Shown here piece by piece: positions 61,901 to 64,000 of a stretch of 64,000 nt of DNA (position 1 is its first letter; each line of letters starts with the position of its first letter). The notes under the pieces are model-generated. The model made no database searches. It saw only the letters and a list, made by a program, of their open reading frames with translations, and was not told where the DNA came from. The stretch is taken from positions 21,218,001 through 21,282,000 of the forward strand of contig NC_134129.1 in the NCBI RefSeq assembly GCF_040939455.1. Direction: 5' to 3'. Made by a program: the position numbers and the translations under genes. The stretch is from Microcebus murinus. Lineage: Eukaryota; Chordata; Mammalia; Primates; Cheirogaleidae.

Positions 61901-63149
61901 CGGCGATCCGACTGAGCATTCCCCCTCTTGTCCACCGAGAGAGGAAGGATTTAATGAAGTAGTTTCCCTTATGCTGCTGCTAGAGCCCTAACGGAACCAA
62001 ATGAAAATTACCCTCGGCTTAAATCACGGGGCCACTTAGGTCCACACATCACCCACCCACCGGGCCTCTTTGTCTGCTGCGCCCAGAGCCCGAGGAACCG
62101 GACGGGCAAGGTGCCTGACCCGGAGAGCCCCAGCCTGGGCATCTCTTTACATGGCAAAGCGCTCGCTTGGCCGGCTCCCTGCTGCAGTCCCGAAAACCCA
62201 AAGGGCAAACAAACAACGATCCCCCTTTTCCAAGCCCCCGGGTCTGGTGCGGGGCATTGCAGGCACCTGGAAAAAAAAAAAAAAAGAAAAGTGGAGGCGA
62301 CCAAGAGACCGAGCGCACAGGAGGGAGGAGAAGGAAGAGGAGACACGTTTGGGCACATTTCATGCCCGCTTGCCACTGATTTCGGGATTAAAACCAGCAA
62401 CCCCAGGCAGGCAACCTCCAAACCAAACCAACGGGGACCCAGAGCTGACACGGGCAGACACAGAACTGAGGGCAAAAAAAGAAAAAGAAAAATCCGGTCG
62501 GTGGAGAATCCAGGTGTTTCACATTCAAGAGCTTTACTTGGCTTTTATTTTATTTTTATTCTTTCAAGCGGCTGTATTTTACACCCTGCATACCCTAGAA
62601 AGCACATTAAGCCGCCAGGAGAGAAATGCAATTTATAAGATGCACGCGCGCTCTCTCTCTCTCTCTCTCTGTATTTTTTTTTGCCCCCTCTACCAGGTGT
62701 ATTTTAAAGAAATCCGCTTATATACCGTTCCACATCAACCCCCTCGGCCCACTTACTCCCTGTTACAGGGTGCCTGGCTCTTGCCAATGTCCCCAGCCCT
62801 TTATAACATTTCACGCACTTCGGGGGGTAGGCTTGTTGTTAAATTGAGCGTGTAACGCTCTTACAAAACAGGTTTTCTATGACATCAAGGTTTCTTCTCC
62901 CTAACTGAGGTGGTGGGGGGGTTGGGTTGGGGGGAGAGAGAGAGAGAGAGGACCATAGGAGAAGGGGGGGGAAAAACTCACGCCCGAGCACACACACACA
63001 CTATCTCCATTTATGCCTAAGGTATATGATCGGTTAAAAAGGCTTAAAAGCTCGGGGAAATTGGATCAGGGAGAATCGTCACCCAACTTTCATTATTTCC
63101 AAGGAGCGTGATTGAATTAAAGGGCAGGGAGCCGGTTAGAAGGGAGAGG
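61901..63149. other. unique PHOX2B upstream sequence
   Basis: Contains an A-run near 62271-62285, (CT)n near 62651-62668 and (GA)n near 62934-62950. Several open frames exist; none has a recognised domain. Confidence 0.4.
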
Positions 63150-63963
<814 letters not shown>

Positions 63964-64000
63964 TAGGAAGCCTTGATTGCATTTGAAAATGGAAATGTGT

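Noticed and set aside
62070..62855. A 261-codon plus-strand frame upstream of PHOX2B
   Set aside because: No recognisable domain, and it passes through A-runs and a (CT)n tract with compositional bias; a non-coding transcript here cannot be excluded.

Overview
This is nuclear DNA of a primate, most probably a strepsirrhine (lemur-type). It carries more than thirty Alu copies of one lineage, recognisable by the AGTGAGTGCCGTGGCGTCAG right-arm sequence and an A/T-rich linker reading TTAATTGGCCAACTAA. It also carries L1 3' ends and two kinds of cut-and-paste DNA transposon (TA-flanked and TTAA-flanked) that look too uniform to be old. The only protein-coding sequence I can support is at the right edge: coding exon 1 of PHOX2B (63601-63841, + strand), ending in a GTAAGG splice donor. 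Everything to its left is therefore the 5' flank of PHOX2B.

Layout. 1-7 kb: Alus, the first two TA-type elements and two repeat-free blocks that could be enhancers. 8-11 kb: a TTAA-type element with a 44-bp minisatellite, then two L1 3' ends in opposite orientation. 11.7-34.2 kb: a dense cluster of TA-type elements between Alus. 27.8-28.1 kb: a repeat-free block rich in homeodomain-type sites. 34-41 kb: Alus, an old L1 cut by an Alu, a small hAT-like element and another AT-rich unique block. 41.5-48.6 kb: three large simple-sequence arrays (pyrimidine, pyrimidine, purine) and one more TA-type element. 50.1-55.2 kb: a 5-kb AT-rich minisatellite with 26/28-bp units. 55.5-56.9 kb: the most complete TTAA-type element, in inverse orientation to the 8-kb copy. 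57.5-63.6 kb: mostly repeat-free sequence, partly CpG-rich, ending in the PHOX2B promoter, 5' leader and exon 1.

The most unusual feature is that two unrelated transposon families each carry their own internal minisatellite. The TA-flanked family has a 31-bp unit present from about zero to thirteen times per copy. The TTAA-flanked family has a 44-bp unit present about 12 or 24 times. The TA family occurs thirteen times in about 45 kb and shows sub-lineages, a 72-bp second tandem repeat in one copy, and a long inverted repeat around another. Very long apparent reading frames in the arrays (over 1600 codons at 50-55 kb, minus strand) are by-products of stop-free repeat units and are not genes.
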